This document shows positions 7,359 through 16,638 of a stretch of 64,000 bases of DNA, one piece after another. Each line of letters starts with the position of its first letter. Position 1 is the stretch's first letter. The position numbers and the translations under genes were made by a program. A model generated the notes under the pieces. It had not been told where the DNA came from and did not search any database. It was given only the letters and a program-made list of their open reading frames with translations. The stretch is taken from contig CAZRBG010000029.1 of the NCBI GenBank assembly GCA_964598225.1, forward strand, positions 1-64,000, read 5' to 3'. Origin of the DNA: SG8-4 sp964598225 (lineage in GTDB: Bacteria > Planctomycetota > Phycisphaerae > Sedimentisphaerales > Anaerobacaceae).

Positions 7359-9950
7359 TTACCTTGGATCGGGAACCGGGTGCAGGGCGAGGACTCTGAC
7401 TTTGTCGGACGGGGTTTTTACTTCGCTTCTGTCGAAAATGGCGAGGGCTCGTTTTTGCGGGCCGTCGGTGCCTATACGAACGAGGATATAGGCCGTGAAG
7501 ACGTCGCTTCGCACAGTTGCGAGATTGCTGATGCGGCTGAAGATAACGTCCATCTCTTCGAAATCATCTACAGCGTTATCGTCCGGAGTCAAATCGGGGA
7601 ATCGGTCCAGATCGACCGTTGCATGCACCGGATCGTACGCATAGTAAGCCATCTCGGGCACACGCAGCATTGAGCTTGTGCTCTCGAAAGCCCCGCTGAC
7701 ATTGTCCCGGTATTGGACTACCGCCCGGGCGATTGCCGGTTTCATCCAGGGCAGTTGGGCGATCACGAACCACGGAGCTGTGTTGACGTTTATTCGTCCC
7801 TTTATCCTGGTCTCGAGCGGCGAATTCCCGTGTTCTGTCGGATCGATAACCGTCAGGTATTGAAATACCTCGTCGAATAAGGGATCGCGCAGGTTGAGTC
7901 GAATTTGATCCTCTGCAGGTTCATCCTGGAGTTTTGCGCCTAACATATCGTTCGGCTCGGTGCCGGGGCCGATTGTAAGCGCCCTGGCTATGTCACCAAC
8001 CGAAAGGAAATCACCGGGAGAACCTGAGAGATTGTAATTCTTCTTGGTTCCGGTCAGGCCGTTACCGGCGCCCAGAGTGTTGCCGGCATCGGCAAATTCC
8101 TGATACACGACGTTCCAGTCGCTGTCCGGGCGGGCGTATGACTTAAGGGCATTCTTGGCGGCGTTCCACTCGAACCATGCGTCTTCAGTATGCTGTCTAT
8201 CGAGATAGAGATCGGAGGTCCGAACCGTCCTGAAAAGATGGATGTTGTATCTTTCGTCGAGAACGTACTCCGGCGGATCCGAATCCGGGACGACGTTGTA
8301 AGTTGCCAAAACGAGATTAGGATCTTCCTTTCCGCCCCCGGCAGACATCACGCTGCTGACTCCCAGGCTGTTGGATGCATCGGAATTGTTGGTTATCACG
8401 AATCTGCTGTCGTCCGCTATAACGTAACCGGCAAGATTTATCCCGGCCACTATTGCGTTATTCGGATCGCGCAGCTCCAGACGGAAATCGCCTAAAGGAA
8501 TGTCGGTGTCGAAAGGATTATAGAGTTCTATTGCAAAGTAGTTGTTCGCAGAAACGTCGGCATTAGACTCACTAATCCTGAACGTTATTTCACTGATGAA
8601 CGGCTGGGCCTCGAAGCCATAAAATGTCTCCGGGCCGATGCGCAGCTCCGTGACTTGCGGATTCCGATCGCGAAGGTCCAGGATGTTGACCGCAAATTGT
8701 GCGGCTAATCTTTCGGCCTCGAGAGAATTGGGTTCGTTTTGTACGATCGCTTCTCGCAATGCCGCGTGCAGGAGTTCTTCGTCGGCTGTGTTGACGTTGA
8801 CCATCTTGCCGTTATTAAAATTCTGTCCGGTGGGATTGATGATCCGATCCATATTATATGTGGTAACGATATGCCGATAGGCATAGTTATCTTCGAGCGG
8901 GTCTCCGGCGCGTTTTGCCCAGTCCGCCAGATTCTGAGCATTGTCGTATGGACGATTCGATAGGTTAGGATTCCTGGAAAGTGCGACAGGGGTATTAAGT
9001 GCTGGTGACCGGAATTCGCCGCCCCAGGCCTCGAGTCTTGTGTCTATATCCGGATGATTCAGCAGAAATCTGTAGCGAAACTCGAGCTCATCGGACATGT
9101 CGAACGGCGTATAGGGTGCGTTTGGTTCGCCATAGGTCCATACGACGCTGCGTTCGTAGGCTCGGATGTTGGATGGATCGACGCCGTTGCCGGAATTCGC
9201 CCTTGCTCTGAGTAAGCTTCTTTCTTCGGCAGCAGTGGGGGGTGAGCCGGGCCGACCGGCCATCGATAGAAAGTTTATCTGTGTTTGTCTCGTTCCGGCG
9301 ACGTCGCGAATGGAGGCATTGGGATCGCGGATGTCGAATTTGTACGCCGTATTGGCGTTGAGCATGGCTCCGTTATCTATTATTCGCACGGCTGCGTAGA
9401 TAGGTTTTCCCTTGCTGCTGCTTATATTCGGGAGAATCGCCCACCTCGAATCCGCTATGCCGTCGCCGTCTGCGTCGGCCATTACACCCTGGCCTATCAC
9501 AGTTGGGTCCTGGTAGTCGGGCACAATCGCAGCCGTTAAACCCAGGTTGGGGTCGCCAGTGTCATAGAGCTGGCTTATTTGCCGCCAGTAATAATTGCCG
9601 GCGGATTCATACGGCTCCAGGGACGCCAGCCAGAGATTGTTGACGTCGGGATAGTCGTAGTATTCCTGAGTCCGGGCAAAGGTCGAATTCGGATCCGTCT
9701 GGCTGTTCGGATCGCCCATGCCCGGTACATCCAGCACCAGCTCGCGTGAGATAGTCGCCACGGTAGTATCGACGGCGAGATTCAGCGATTTATTCTCCGC
9801 GATAGCTGTGGTCGCCATCCGGTCGACTCGCGAGACCATAACGAACAGTACGCCGACGATCGCCAAAAGAGTCGTCAGGACTACGGTGAGGATCAGGGCC
9901 GAGCCTGAGCTTCGAAATTTGTCATCAATATGTTCTTGCGCTGTCTTCAT
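7359..9950 (-). CDS. gspK: Type II secretion minor pseudopilin GspK, oversized
   Basis: An 863-residue protein starting at ATG 9950 (TTG 9980 would overlap gspJ). The N-terminus is a class III pseudopilin/GspK leader: SSGSALILTVVLTTLLAIVG, a hydrophobic helix for insertion in the inner membrane. Repeated DPNxxxD acidic stretches occur through the middle. The C-terminal third has a helix-hairpin-helix style segment, GRINVNTAPWFVIAQLPWMK then AIARAVVQYRD, typical of GspK. E. coli-type GspK is around 320 residues, so this form is more than twice as long. It is the last gene of the minus-strand gsp operon, caps the pseudopilus tip with GspI/GspJ in the model system, and starts 10 bases from the gspJ stop. 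Confidence 0.85.
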   Translation of the reverse strand: MKTAQEHIDDKFRSSGSALILTVVLTTLLAIVGVLFVMVSRVDRMATTAIAENKSLNLAVDTTVATISRELVLDVPGMGDPNSQTDPNSTFARTQEYYDYPDVNNLWLASLEPYESAGNYYWRQISQLYDTGDPNLGLTAAIVPDYQDPTVIGQGVMADADGDGIADSRWAILPNISSSKGKPIYAAVRIIDNGAMLNANTAYKFDIRDPNASIRDVAGTRQTQINFLSMAGRPGSPPTAAEERSLLRARANSGNGVDPSNIRAYERSVVWTYGEPNAPYTPFDMSDELEFRYRFLLNHPDIDTRLEAWGGEFRSPALNTPVALSRNPNLSNRPYDNAQNLADWAKRAGDPLEDNYAYRHIVTTYNMDRIINPTGQNFNNGKMVNVNTADEELLHAALREAIVQNEPNSLEAERLAAQFAVNILDLRDRNPQVTELRIGPETFYGFEAQPFISEITFRISESNADVSANNYFAIELYNPFDTDIPLGDFRLELRDPNNAIVAGINLAGYVIADDSRFVITNNSDASNSLGVSSVMSAGGGKEDPNLVLATYNVVPDSDPPEYVLDERYNIHLFRTVRTSDLYLDRQHTEDAWFEWNAAKNALKSYARPDSDWNVVYQEFADAGNTLGAGNGLTGTKKNYNLSGSPGDFLSVGDIARALTIGPGTEPNDMLGAKLQDEPAEDQIRLNLRDPLFDEVFQYLTVIDPTEHGNSPLETRIKGRINVNTAPWFVIAQLPWMKPAIARAVVQYRDNVSGAFESTSSMLRVPEMAYYAYDPVHATVDLDRFPDLTPDDNAVDDFEEMDVIFSRISNLATVRSDVFTAYILVRIGTDGPQKRALAIFDRSEVKTPSDKVRVLALHPVPDPR

Positions 9951-9960
9951 TATCAGTGGA

Positions 9961-11094
9961 CTATTTGTCCAGGTAAACAATATGAGTAAAAGTCCGGCCT
10001 TCCTTCAAAATGCCTTTCGAGTCGTAAAGGGTAAAAGTGAATTTTAACGCTCGCCCGAGTCCCGGAATCTTATTGAAATTGGTTCGATTTACCTGACTTC
10101 TCGGATAGTCGATTTTTCGGATTTTCACGCCGCCGTACGGCGGGCCCGGGTACAGAACGCCCGGAACCGCTTCTCCGTAGGGCAGGAACGGATACAAAAC
10201 GCCCGGAACCGCTTCGGGGTCGAGACCGCCGCCGCTGGGCTCAGCCATGATGAAATGCGTATCCGTCAGGCTTCCATCATTGTCGGGATCAACCTCCGGA
10301 ATCCATCGCTGCTGGGCGTCGTGCCAGCCTTGGATCTTGAATTCCGCAATGCCTTCGCACAGGAGCATGTGAATCGTATTCGGGTCCGACGGGTCAATAG
10401 TGGAACCCCAGAAATCCTCGACGACTGTCGGGACATCGAACTTAATCCCCGTAATAACCGACAGGGCGTTTTTCTTGCTCTCGTAGGGCATTCGCTTCCA
10501 CTGCTCCGGCGACATTTTGTCGTATTCGTAGTAGTTGTTCCACTCGTACCACTGGCTGTCGGTAAAATTATTCGGATCGAAAAAATCCGGCAGTGTGGCA
10601 TCTTGCGTAATTATATGCTGATTTCTCGCCAGGATTCGCTTCTCGCGTTTTTGGCCGTCTACTTTTACCGGGGGACGGCCCGGTGTCGCGACGGGTTTCT
10701 TGGCGAGCATGTAACAGATTCTCGCCGTGTTGCCGCGGATTGTAGGGGTGGTTCCGTGCGACTGAAAATCACCGTTGGCGAAGAAAACCACTCGGTCAAA
10801 ACGCTCGTAACCGTCGTAGTTACTGTCGCTTCCGCCACCCGGACCGATGGGCTTTGCCACCCAGGTCATGAAGATTTCACTATTCTTGTCGAGGCCTTTG
10901 AAGTCGGCGTTGAGCTGATCGGTGATGGCCCGGACCTTCTGCATAATCTCAGCGTTGGCCATCGCTTTGCGGTGAGAATCGATGCTGACTCTGAATACCA
11001 CCCCCGAGAAGGCCATGATAAGAGCCAGTATGCCCATGGCCACCATCAGCTCGATCAGGGTAAAACCGCTCGTTGTTCGTTGTTCATTGTTCAT
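9961..11094 (-). CDS. gspJ: Pseudopilin GspJ-like
   Basis: A 377-residue prepilin. After MNNEQRTTS comes GFTLIELMVAMGILALIMAF, a textbook type IV prepilin cleavage site (G|F, Glu+5) and hydrophobic helix, followed by DSHRKAMANAEIMQKVRAIT. Position between gspI and gspK and its length above the major pseudopilin point to GspJ. Its start lies in a tandem heptamer (AATGAAC) that supplies three ATGs in different frames; only the one at 11094 is in frame. Two near-identical short blocks (PGVLYPFLPYGE, PGVLYPGPPYGG) are repeated in the C-terminal half. Confidence 0.83.
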   Translation of the reverse strand: MNNEQRTTSGFTLIELMVAMGILALIMAFSGVVFRVSIDSHRKAMANAEIMQKVRAITDQLNADFKGLDKNSEIFMTWVAKPIGPGGGSDSNYDGYERFDRVVFFANGDFQSHGTTPTIRGNTARICYMLAKKPVATPGRPPVKVDGQKREKRILARNQHIITQDATLPDFFDPNNFTDSQWYEWNNYYEYDKMSPEQWKRMPYESKKNALSVITGIKFDVPTVVEDFWGSTIDPSDPNTIHMLLCEGIAEFKIQGWHDAQQRWIPEVDPDNDGSLTDTHFIMAEPSGGGLDPEAVPGVLYPFLPYGEAVPGVLYPGPPYGGVKIRKIDYPRSQVNRTNFNKIPGLGRALKFTFTLYDSKGILKEGRTFTHIVYLDK

Positions 11095-11105
11095 TGTTCA
11101 TTGAT
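11085..11105 (-). repeat. Tandem heptamer at the gspJ start
   Basis: Read on the minus strand, AATGAAC occurs three times in a row, followed by two variants (AACGAAC, AACGAGC) inside the coding region. It puts ATG codons at 11101, 11094 and 11087 in three frames. Confidence 0.6.
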
Positions 11106-11182
11106 TTATAGATCGCTTCAGACCGCTTAGCATTTTGGATAAATCTGTTAGGTTGTGTCTCAAATTCACATAGCCCGGCTGG

Positions 11183-11917
11183 TTAATATAACTCAAAATT
11201 GATCACTTTTTGATAAACTGCAATACAGGGATTTCTGCCGCCATCGACTGGTGGCGGGACAACCCAAACGGATTGGGCCGTTCCGGATTGCCAGATTCTG
11301 TCGAGCACGATGGTATTCGGCGCATCCGGGTCGCGCTCCAGGACTCGATAAATCAGCCCGGTTTGGCTGTCAACCAGGGTGCTGCCGGCGTTAATATACG
11401 TCTGCTCGGCGGGATTTGTTATTTCAAGCCTGCTCTCATTACCCGCTCCGGAGACGGGTGTAACAGCAACCAGCAGCGGAACGGGTCTCGGAGATCCGCC
11501 GGGATACATTGTTGCAGTGCTGACTTTTCTGCTGATCAGGACGGTGACTTGCACGAGCCTGTTATTCGGATCGGAAACGACCGGCCTGCACAGGGCCGAC
11601 CAGTAATACTGCTTGTTGAGGGGCATATCCGTCGAGGGATATGCAAATTCACTTTCAGCGATTGGATTGAGTGCCTCGTAGCGGGTCAACCGGCCCGATG
11701 AAAAGTTCGGGTCCGTCATGTCCAGGCCGTAAAGCCTGATCTTTGCGAATGCCTCGTCGGAAATCACCGCTGCGATTGTCCGTTCCGTGGCAACAGTGCT
11801 CAGATGTATCCCGGTGAGAAACGTTCCCCCCACAAAGACCATCCCGATAGCCAACGTGCCGAGGGCCAGCAAAACCTCAGTGAGTGAAAAACCGTTATGT
11901 CGCTTGTTGTTTTTCAT
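11183..11917 (-). CDS. gspI: Pseudopilin GspI-like
   Basis: A 244-residue prepilin starting at ATG 11917 (a TTG nine bases earlier overlaps the gspH stop). MKNNKRHNGFSLTEVLLALG then TLAIGMVFVGG gives the G|F cleavage site, Glu at +5 and the N-terminal helix; the EVLLALGTLAIGM wording is closest to GspI/PilV. The rest is beta-rich with no obvious motif. It is downstream of gspH and upstream of gspJ, as in the canonical G-H-I-J-K order. It is expected to join the pseudopilus tip after processing by a prepilin peptidase, which is not encoded in the window. Confidence 0.82.
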   Translation of the reverse strand: MKNNKRHNGFSLTEVLLALGTLAIGMVFVGGTFLTGIHLSTVATERTIAAVISDEAFAKIRLYGLDMTDPNFSSGRLTRYEALNPIAESEFAYPSTDMPLNKQYYWSALCRPVVSDPNNRLVQVTVLISRKVSTATMYPGGSPRPVPLLVAVTPVSGAGNESRLEITNPAEQTYINAGSTLVDSQTGLIYRVLERDPDAPNTIVLDRIWQSGTAQSVWVVPPPVDGGRNPCIAVYQKVINFELY

Positions 11918-11922
11918 TGCTA

Positions 11923-12762
11923 TCAATCCGGCGATATAATTCTCCCGGTGTAAGCGTTAATATTGATCCGTTCCAGACTTCTGAGATAGTTCAATCTCCC
12001 CTGAGCGTTCAATTCATCGAATTTAGCTTTATCACAAATGACGAAACTGTTTCGGCTCGGTTCTGCGCCAAGTCCGAGTTCCGGGTAGTCGTCCTGAACG
12101 AACATGCCGACGTCGAAATTTGTGACGTTATGAGGGGAATTAAACAGATCGTCTGTCGAAGTTGTTGCCGCAGCAGAGTTGTTGGGTCTGCGTATTCCGT
12201 CTTTGTTTCGCACGCGCACCTGTCGCAATACCAGCTTGCCGGCAGGCGAAAAAATAATCGAAAACGTGCATGTATCGGTTACAGAAACATTCTTGCCATC
12301 GATCCCGATATTGAGCGGGTTTGCGTCGTCAAGATGGACAACCTTCAGCGGTTCATCTATCGCGTCGGACGCGTCCGCCCGGTTGGATCTGACCCTCATA
12401 TCCATAGCCAGCGTCGTTTCCGGCAGCCTAATCGGCTTGACGCCTTCGATTGCCCGAAAGCCGGGACTCAGGTCCGTTTTCTCAATGTCATGTATTATGT
12501 ATGTCATGTATTGATTGCCGGTTGAATTCCGCTGGAATCGCACGCCGGCATAATGCTGTTCCTTGGCGGCGATGGCTCGGGCGCCGGAAAGAGCTGCGCT
12601 TATCATGCTGCGAGCGCCGCTTTGTGTTTCAAATGAGTTAACAAGCGCACGAATAGCCGGAAGTCCGATCGCGGCCAGAAGCGCCATGATAGCCACGACG
12701 ACCGTCATCTCAGGTAATGTCAGGCCGAATTGTCTGGACTTCGTTTTCATTTCTGTGCTCAC
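11923..12762 (-). CDS. gspH: Pseudopilin GspH/FimT-like
   Basis: A 279-residue prepilin. The GTG at 12762 overlaps the gspG stop as GTGA; an ATG at 12750 (MKTKSRQFG) is an alternative. The cleavage region QFGLTLPEMTVVVAIMALLA has Gly before Leu and Glu at +5, then SARSMISAALSGARAIAAKE-like helix typical of GspH/FimT. The C-terminal part is a beta-sandwich-like stretch. Minor pseudopilin of the type II secretion operon. Confidence 0.8.
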   Translation of the reverse strand: MSTEMKTKSRQFGLTLPEMTVVVAIMALLAAIGLPAIRALVNSFETQSGARSMISAALSGARAIAAKEQHYAGVRFQRNSTGNQYMTYIIHDIEKTDLSPGFRAIEGVKPIRLPETTLAMDMRVRSNRADASDAIDEPLKVVHLDDANPLNIGIDGKNVSVTDTCTFSIIFSPAGKLVLRQVRVRNKDGIRRPNNSAAATTSTDDLFNSPHNVTNFDVGMFVQDDYPELGLGAEPSRNSFVICDKAKFDELNAQGRLNYLRSLERININAYTGRIISPD

Positions 12763-13247
12763 TTGCTGCTCACATCATCGGCCGTGCCGAAAGTTTTGTC
12801 AGGCCCGGCCGAGATCATCACCGGGAAGTTATCGCCGGGTTTATATCTGTAATCCAGCGGCATCCCCCAGGGATCGTATATCTCAACCGGCGTTCCGGCC
12901 GTTGCCCCGGAGGCTCCGTATTTGTTTTCCAATGACGAGTTGTCGATCTTTTCCAAAATTGTCCTTGAATCCGGAATCGAGTTCAGTTCCTGGTAGAGAA
13001 ATTCCGAATGGGCGGCGGCATTTGCAGGATTATCCTCCGGCTGCTCCGGGAACCTATCCGTGAACTGCCGATACTCCTGCAAAGCGCTGTCCAGCAGTAC
13101 AAATGTGCTCTCGACGGCATTTTCTTTCGACTGGTCGTCTATCCGGCTGGCGACACCGACCACAATCGTGGCCAGGATCGCTATCAGCGCCACGACAACC
13201 ACTATCTCGACCAGAGTCAAGCCGTCCTTGTTTCCGCGAATGCTCAT
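12759..13247 (-). CDS. gspG: Major pseudopilin GspG-like
   Basis: A 162-residue protein of the usual GspG size. GNKDGLTLVEIVVVVALIAI gives the prepilin motif with Glu at +5. The C-terminus IYDPWGMPLDYRYKPGDNFP followed by ISAGPDKTFGTADDV is the GspG hallmark: DPWG..Y and an Asp-rich calcium-binding-like loop. It would form the body of the pseudopilus. It sits between the two long pseudopilins and gspH. Confidence 0.87.
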   Translation of the reverse strand: MSIRGNKDGLTLVEIVVVVALIAILATIVVGVASRIDDQSKENAVESTFVLLDSALQEYRQFTDRFPEQPEDNPANAAAHSEFLYQELNSIPDSRTILEKIDNSSLENKYGASGATAGTPVEIYDPWGMPLDYRYKPGDNFPVMISAGPDKTFGTADDVSSK

Positions 13248-13282
13248 AGCTTTGGCCCGTTAAATGCGTTTCCCGCCGGGCT

Positions 13283-14164
13283 TTAGTTTCCAAAATTGCG
13301 AATGTCGTCGGCCGTTCCATAGAGGCCGTCGGCCCCCGCTGAAATTAGTAGGTAAGAATCGGGCCTGTAGGGCCACAATCTCGCTTCTATCTTCGGATCT
13401 CTTATGTATTGCTCGTAGAAAAACTGATACTGATTGGTTCCATCGGCCAGAGGGTGGATTTTGCCGTCAGCCTGCTGCTTCGCCTGAATCATGGGAAAAT
13501 TGTCTTCCGCTCTATACCTGCCGCGTATTGTTTGCTGAGAGGTATTCGCCCGGTAGTATAGTATGGGCGATCCGGCCTTGACAATTTCTCCATTGTTCAG
13601 CCTTACTTTCTTGTACTTGAAGGCATCGCAAAGCACATAAGTATCAAGCGCCAGGGGCGTATTAAAATTCCCTGGGACTGTAGTAAGGTCATTCCAAAGT
13701 ATGTCGCGTAACTTGAAAGCATTAGCCGTTGCGAGTTCGAGGTAAGGCCCTTTTCTCTCTGCCATTGTGTCGGCAACTCCGTCGTTGTTAAGGTCCCGCG
13801 TTTTTGCCGGGTCGTAAGTCATGGGCCCTCCGGCCGCGTCCAGTCCGTCCGCTCTCCATGCCGAATCCGGATGGAATCCCAAAAGGTCCCACCCAAGAAG
13901 CGCTTCCGACAGCTTTTGCGCACCGCAATAGTTTGAGCCGGGAGCCGGCGGCAGGGGCCAATTCGACGGAGGATAGTCGCCGTGGTCGTTCTTAAAGCCC
14001 GCCAGCGCCAGCTCGATTGTCGAAAACTGCGCTTTCTGCTTGGTTTCCTTGGCGATGTTTTTGACCGCGGTGAGAGCAGGGACAAGAAGCCCGACCAGGA
14101 GCATCAGTATCCCCAGCACGATCAACATCTCCATCATCGTGAATCCTGTCTTTTTACGCTTCAC
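13283..14164 (-). CDS. Long GspG-related pseudopilin
   Basis: A 293-residue prepilin with a GTG start at 14164, preceded by GGAAGGA. KTGFTMMEMLIVLGILMLLV is the cleavage site and helix. It shares with the next gene a KQ(K/R)AQ helix, YCGA(Q/M)KL, and the block DLLGFHPDS, and it ends SYLLISAGADGLYGTADD, the same acidic loop as GspG but after a 150-residue insertion. The pair looks like a tandem duplication. The role is presumably structural in the pseudopilus. Confidence 0.83.
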   Translation of the reverse strand: MKRKKTGFTMMEMLIVLGILMLLVGLLVPALTAVKNIAKETKQKAQFSTIELALAGFKNDHGDYPPSNWPLPPAPGSNYCGAQKLSEALLGWDLLGFHPDSAWRADGLDAAGGPMTYDPAKTRDLNNDGVADTMAERKGPYLELATANAFKLRDILWNDLTTVPGNFNTPLALDTYVLCDAFKYKKVRLNNGEIVKAGSPILYYRANTSQQTIRGRYRAEDNFPMIQAKQQADGKIHPLADGTNQYQFFYEQYIRDPKIEARLWPYRPDSYLLISAGADGLYGTADDIRNFGN

Positions 14165-14279
14165 AGCTATTCCTTCCCATATTTGTTAGCCGCGATAACA
14201 GCTATTACCCTTTATCGCTGCCGGAGCCTGGGGTTAACAGCGGCCGGTTGCATCGCCCAGCCGGCGGCAGAAAGGTCTG

Positions 14280-15203
14280 CTACTGCACTTCCTGATACTT
14301 CCACTCATAATTGCAGACGTCATCGGGCGTACCGTATTCGCCGTCCCACCCTGCGGAAATCAGAATATAAGTATCCGCTCTGTAGGGTCTGGATGCGGTC
14401 AGGACCTTCTCGTTCTTGGTATTCATATAGAACCTGAATCCTGGCGGTCTGTTTGCCTCGATTGCCAGCCTGTGCGTGCTTTCTCCGGGTTGGCCTTGAT
14501 TGTTCGGGTTTGCCTGATTCCAGGGTTTGCCGAGCATGAGCAGCGTCTGATTGTCCCTGTAGTTATAAATATTCTGCGGATTATCCGGATTTTGGACGTC
14601 ATGCAGGGTGTTCGCAGTGTTTGCTCTGTAATAGAGAATAGGCATGCCTACCTTGCTCCCGATAGTTCGGTGCGTTACACGTTTGTATACATCGCACAAC
14701 ACGCGATGGTTATACTGGAACGGCTGAATTGTTCCGTATAGATCCTGCAGGGAGAACGCATTGGCGTTATCGAGGGGCAGATACGGACCCTTTCTGGTGC
14801 TCAAGTTTGACTTATATGCTTCCGGAGACAAGTTGCTGGCATCAGGATATAAGGATCTGTTAACGCCGTCCGTACCATCGGCGCGGAACGTCGAATCCGG
14901 ATGAAAGCCCAGCAGGTCCTGTCCCATCACTGCTTCGCAGAGCTTCATAGCGCCGCAGTACTCAGCCCCATCGGGACCCCGTCTGCTTGAGTCCGGGTAG
15001 CCGTCGAACTCGCTGTTGAAAAGTTCTATCGCTGTGTCGATGCTCTTGAGCTGAGCTCGCTGCTTTACCTCGTAGGCATAGCGCTTCACCTGGTTCAGCG
15101 CCGGCACAAGCAGGCCGATGAGAATCACGATGATACTCATCACCGTCAGCAGCTCGACAATCGTGAACGCCGCTCTTCTTTTGGATTTTTTGATCGATTT
15201 CAT
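14280..15203 (-). CDS. Long GspG-related pseudopilin, paralogue of the downstream gene
   Basis: A 307-residue prepilin; the ATG at 15203 follows AAGGAG. RRAAFTIVELLTVMSIIVIL is the cleavage and helix region (A before F rather than the usual G, a deviation). Shared blocks with the neighbour include KQRAQ, YCGAMKL, DLLGFHPDSTFRADG, PILYYRANT, and the terminal TYILISAGWDGEYGTPDD. Encoded directly after gspF. Whether both copies are assembled in one fibre is not known. Confidence 0.83.
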   Translation of the reverse strand: MKSIKKSKRRAAFTIVELLTVMSIIVILIGLLVPALNQVKRYAYEVKQRAQLKSIDTAIELFNSEFDGYPDSSRRGPDGAEYCGAMKLCEAVMGQDLLGFHPDSTFRADGTDGVNRSLYPDASNLSPEAYKSNLSTRKGPYLPLDNANAFSLQDLYGTIQPFQYNHRVLCDVYKRVTHRTIGSKVGMPILYYRANTANTLHDVQNPDNPQNIYNYRDNQTLLMLGKPWNQANPNNQGQPGESTHRLAIEANRPPGFRFYMNTKNEKVLTASRPYRADTYILISAGWDGEYGTPDDVCNYEWKYQEVQ

Positions 15204-15261
15204 TTTTTTCTCCTTACCTTTCTAATTTCAGTTGAACGGTCAATAATATTTGTCACTTCTC

Positions 15262-16572
15262 CTAAGAAGCTGAGGAACTCAAGCTCGTAATAATACCAAT
15301 CATGGGCAGGAATATTGCCAGCACGATAGTCATAACCGTAGCGCCCAGCACGACGATCATGATCGGCTCGAGCATGGACATCAGCGATGCAACCAGCACG
15401 TCGACCTGTTCGTCGTAGTTGTCGGCGATTTTCAAAAGCATCTTGTCAAGATCACCGGTTTCCTCGCCGACCGCAACCATGTTCGATACGATCAGGTCAA
15501 CCGTTTTGGATTGACGCAAAGGTCCGGCGAACGTATCGCCCTGACGAATGGAATTATGCACCTTAGCGAGCATGTTTGCGTAGACTTCGTTACCCGCCGT
15601 CTCTCGCGTGACGTTGAGAGCGTCGAGAATTGGCACGCCTGCGCTAATGAGAGTTCCCAGCGTCCTCGTCCACCGCGTTACTGCGACTTTGCTGGTGAGC
15701 TGGCCCATAACGGGTAGTTTCAGAGTGATCGTATCCAGCACTAATCTGCCCTGACGGAACCTTTTTATTAATCCAAGTATCGAAAAGAATATGAAGGGCG
15801 CCGGTATCAGGACTATCCACCCTCCGAGAGGCCATCCGGTGTAGGGCATGTGGATTTCTTTGCCGGGAATGATAGGGCCTTTTGCTATCCAGCCGCTTAT
15901 TCCCATAACGACCTGGGTTATCTTTGGTAGTTCATCTTCCCCGGTCATCTCGGCGATGGCGGTCTTGAACGAAGGCACCACGAAAGTCATCAATCCCATA
16001 AGGATGAGAAAAGCCGCCGTGAGAACCACGGCAGGATAAATCATCGCGCTTTTTACGCGAGATTTCAGTTTCTGAGCCTTTTCCATGAAGTCGGCCACAC
16101 GCGAAAGAATCAAGTCGAGCACACCGCCTGTTTCGCCGGCTGCCACCATGCTGACAAGCAGCCTGTCAAAAGTCCGCGGGTGCCTGGCCATGGCTTCCGA
16201 GAGGGTCGAGCCGCCTTCGATGTCGTCGCCGACGTAGCCTATAACCTTCTTGAATGTTCCGGACTTCTGCTGCTCCTCGAGAATTCTCAGAGAGCGCAAT
16301 ATAGGAAGACCTGCGTCCTGAAGGGTAGACATCTGTCTGGCAAACTGGGTGACGGCCTTGATTTTGACCTTACCACCGGCGCCGCGTCTCTTTTTCGGTG
16401 CCGCGGCAGCCTTTGCTCCGGTCTTTTTGGCCGCTCCTTTTGAATTGACCTTGGTGGGGAAATACCCCAGGTTTCGTATTTTAGCGATTGCTTCCTTCTG
16501 GCTCAGGGCTTCAACCTCATCTTTGATTTCCACGCCCTGCGCATCCAGCGCCGAGTATTGAAAGACGGCCAT
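15262..16572 (-). CDS. gspF: Type II secretion inner-membrane protein GspF
   Basis: A 436-residue GspF/PilC family platform protein; the ATG at 16572 has GGAGG eight bases upstream. FQYSALDAQGVEIKDEVEAL at the N-terminus, a basic Ala/Lys linker at about 45-70 (AAKKTGAKAAAAPKKRRG), then two T2SSF domains: FARQMSTLQDAGLPILRSLR and later TRTLGTLISAGVPILDALNV, each followed by conserved Gly-Glu-x-Gly (AAGETGG, AVGEETG). Three hydrophobic segments. It would couple GspE to pseudopilus assembly. Confidence 0.94.
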   Translation of the reverse strand: MAVFQYSALDAQGVEIKDEVEALSQKEAIAKIRNLGYFPTKVNSKGAAKKTGAKAAAAPKKRRGAGGKVKIKAVTQFARQMSTLQDAGLPILRSLRILEEQQKSGTFKKVIGYVGDDIEGGSTLSEAMARHPRTFDRLLVSMVAAGETGGVLDLILSRVADFMEKAQKLKSRVKSAMIYPAVVLTAAFLILMGLMTFVVPSFKTAIAEMTGEDELPKITQVVMGISGWIAKGPIIPGKEIHMPYTGWPLGGWIVLIPAPFIFFSILGLIKRFRQGRLVLDTITLKLPVMGQLTSKVAVTRWTRTLGTLISAGVPILDALNVTRETAGNEVYANMLAKVHNSIRQGDTFAGPLRQSKTVDLIVSNMVAVGEETGDLDKMLLKIADNYDEQVDVLVASLMSMLEPIMIVVLGATVMTIVLAIFLPMIGIITSLSSSAS

Positions 16573-16638
16573 TCTATATACCTCCCATGTGTCGACGATA
16601 AGATGTTGAATTTAAATTCATTACTTGGTTCAGGTTCT

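Noticed and set aside
10255..11130. 291-codon plus-strand frame
   Set aside because: Antisense to gspJ; no motif, and the gspJ prepilin leader is unmistakable.
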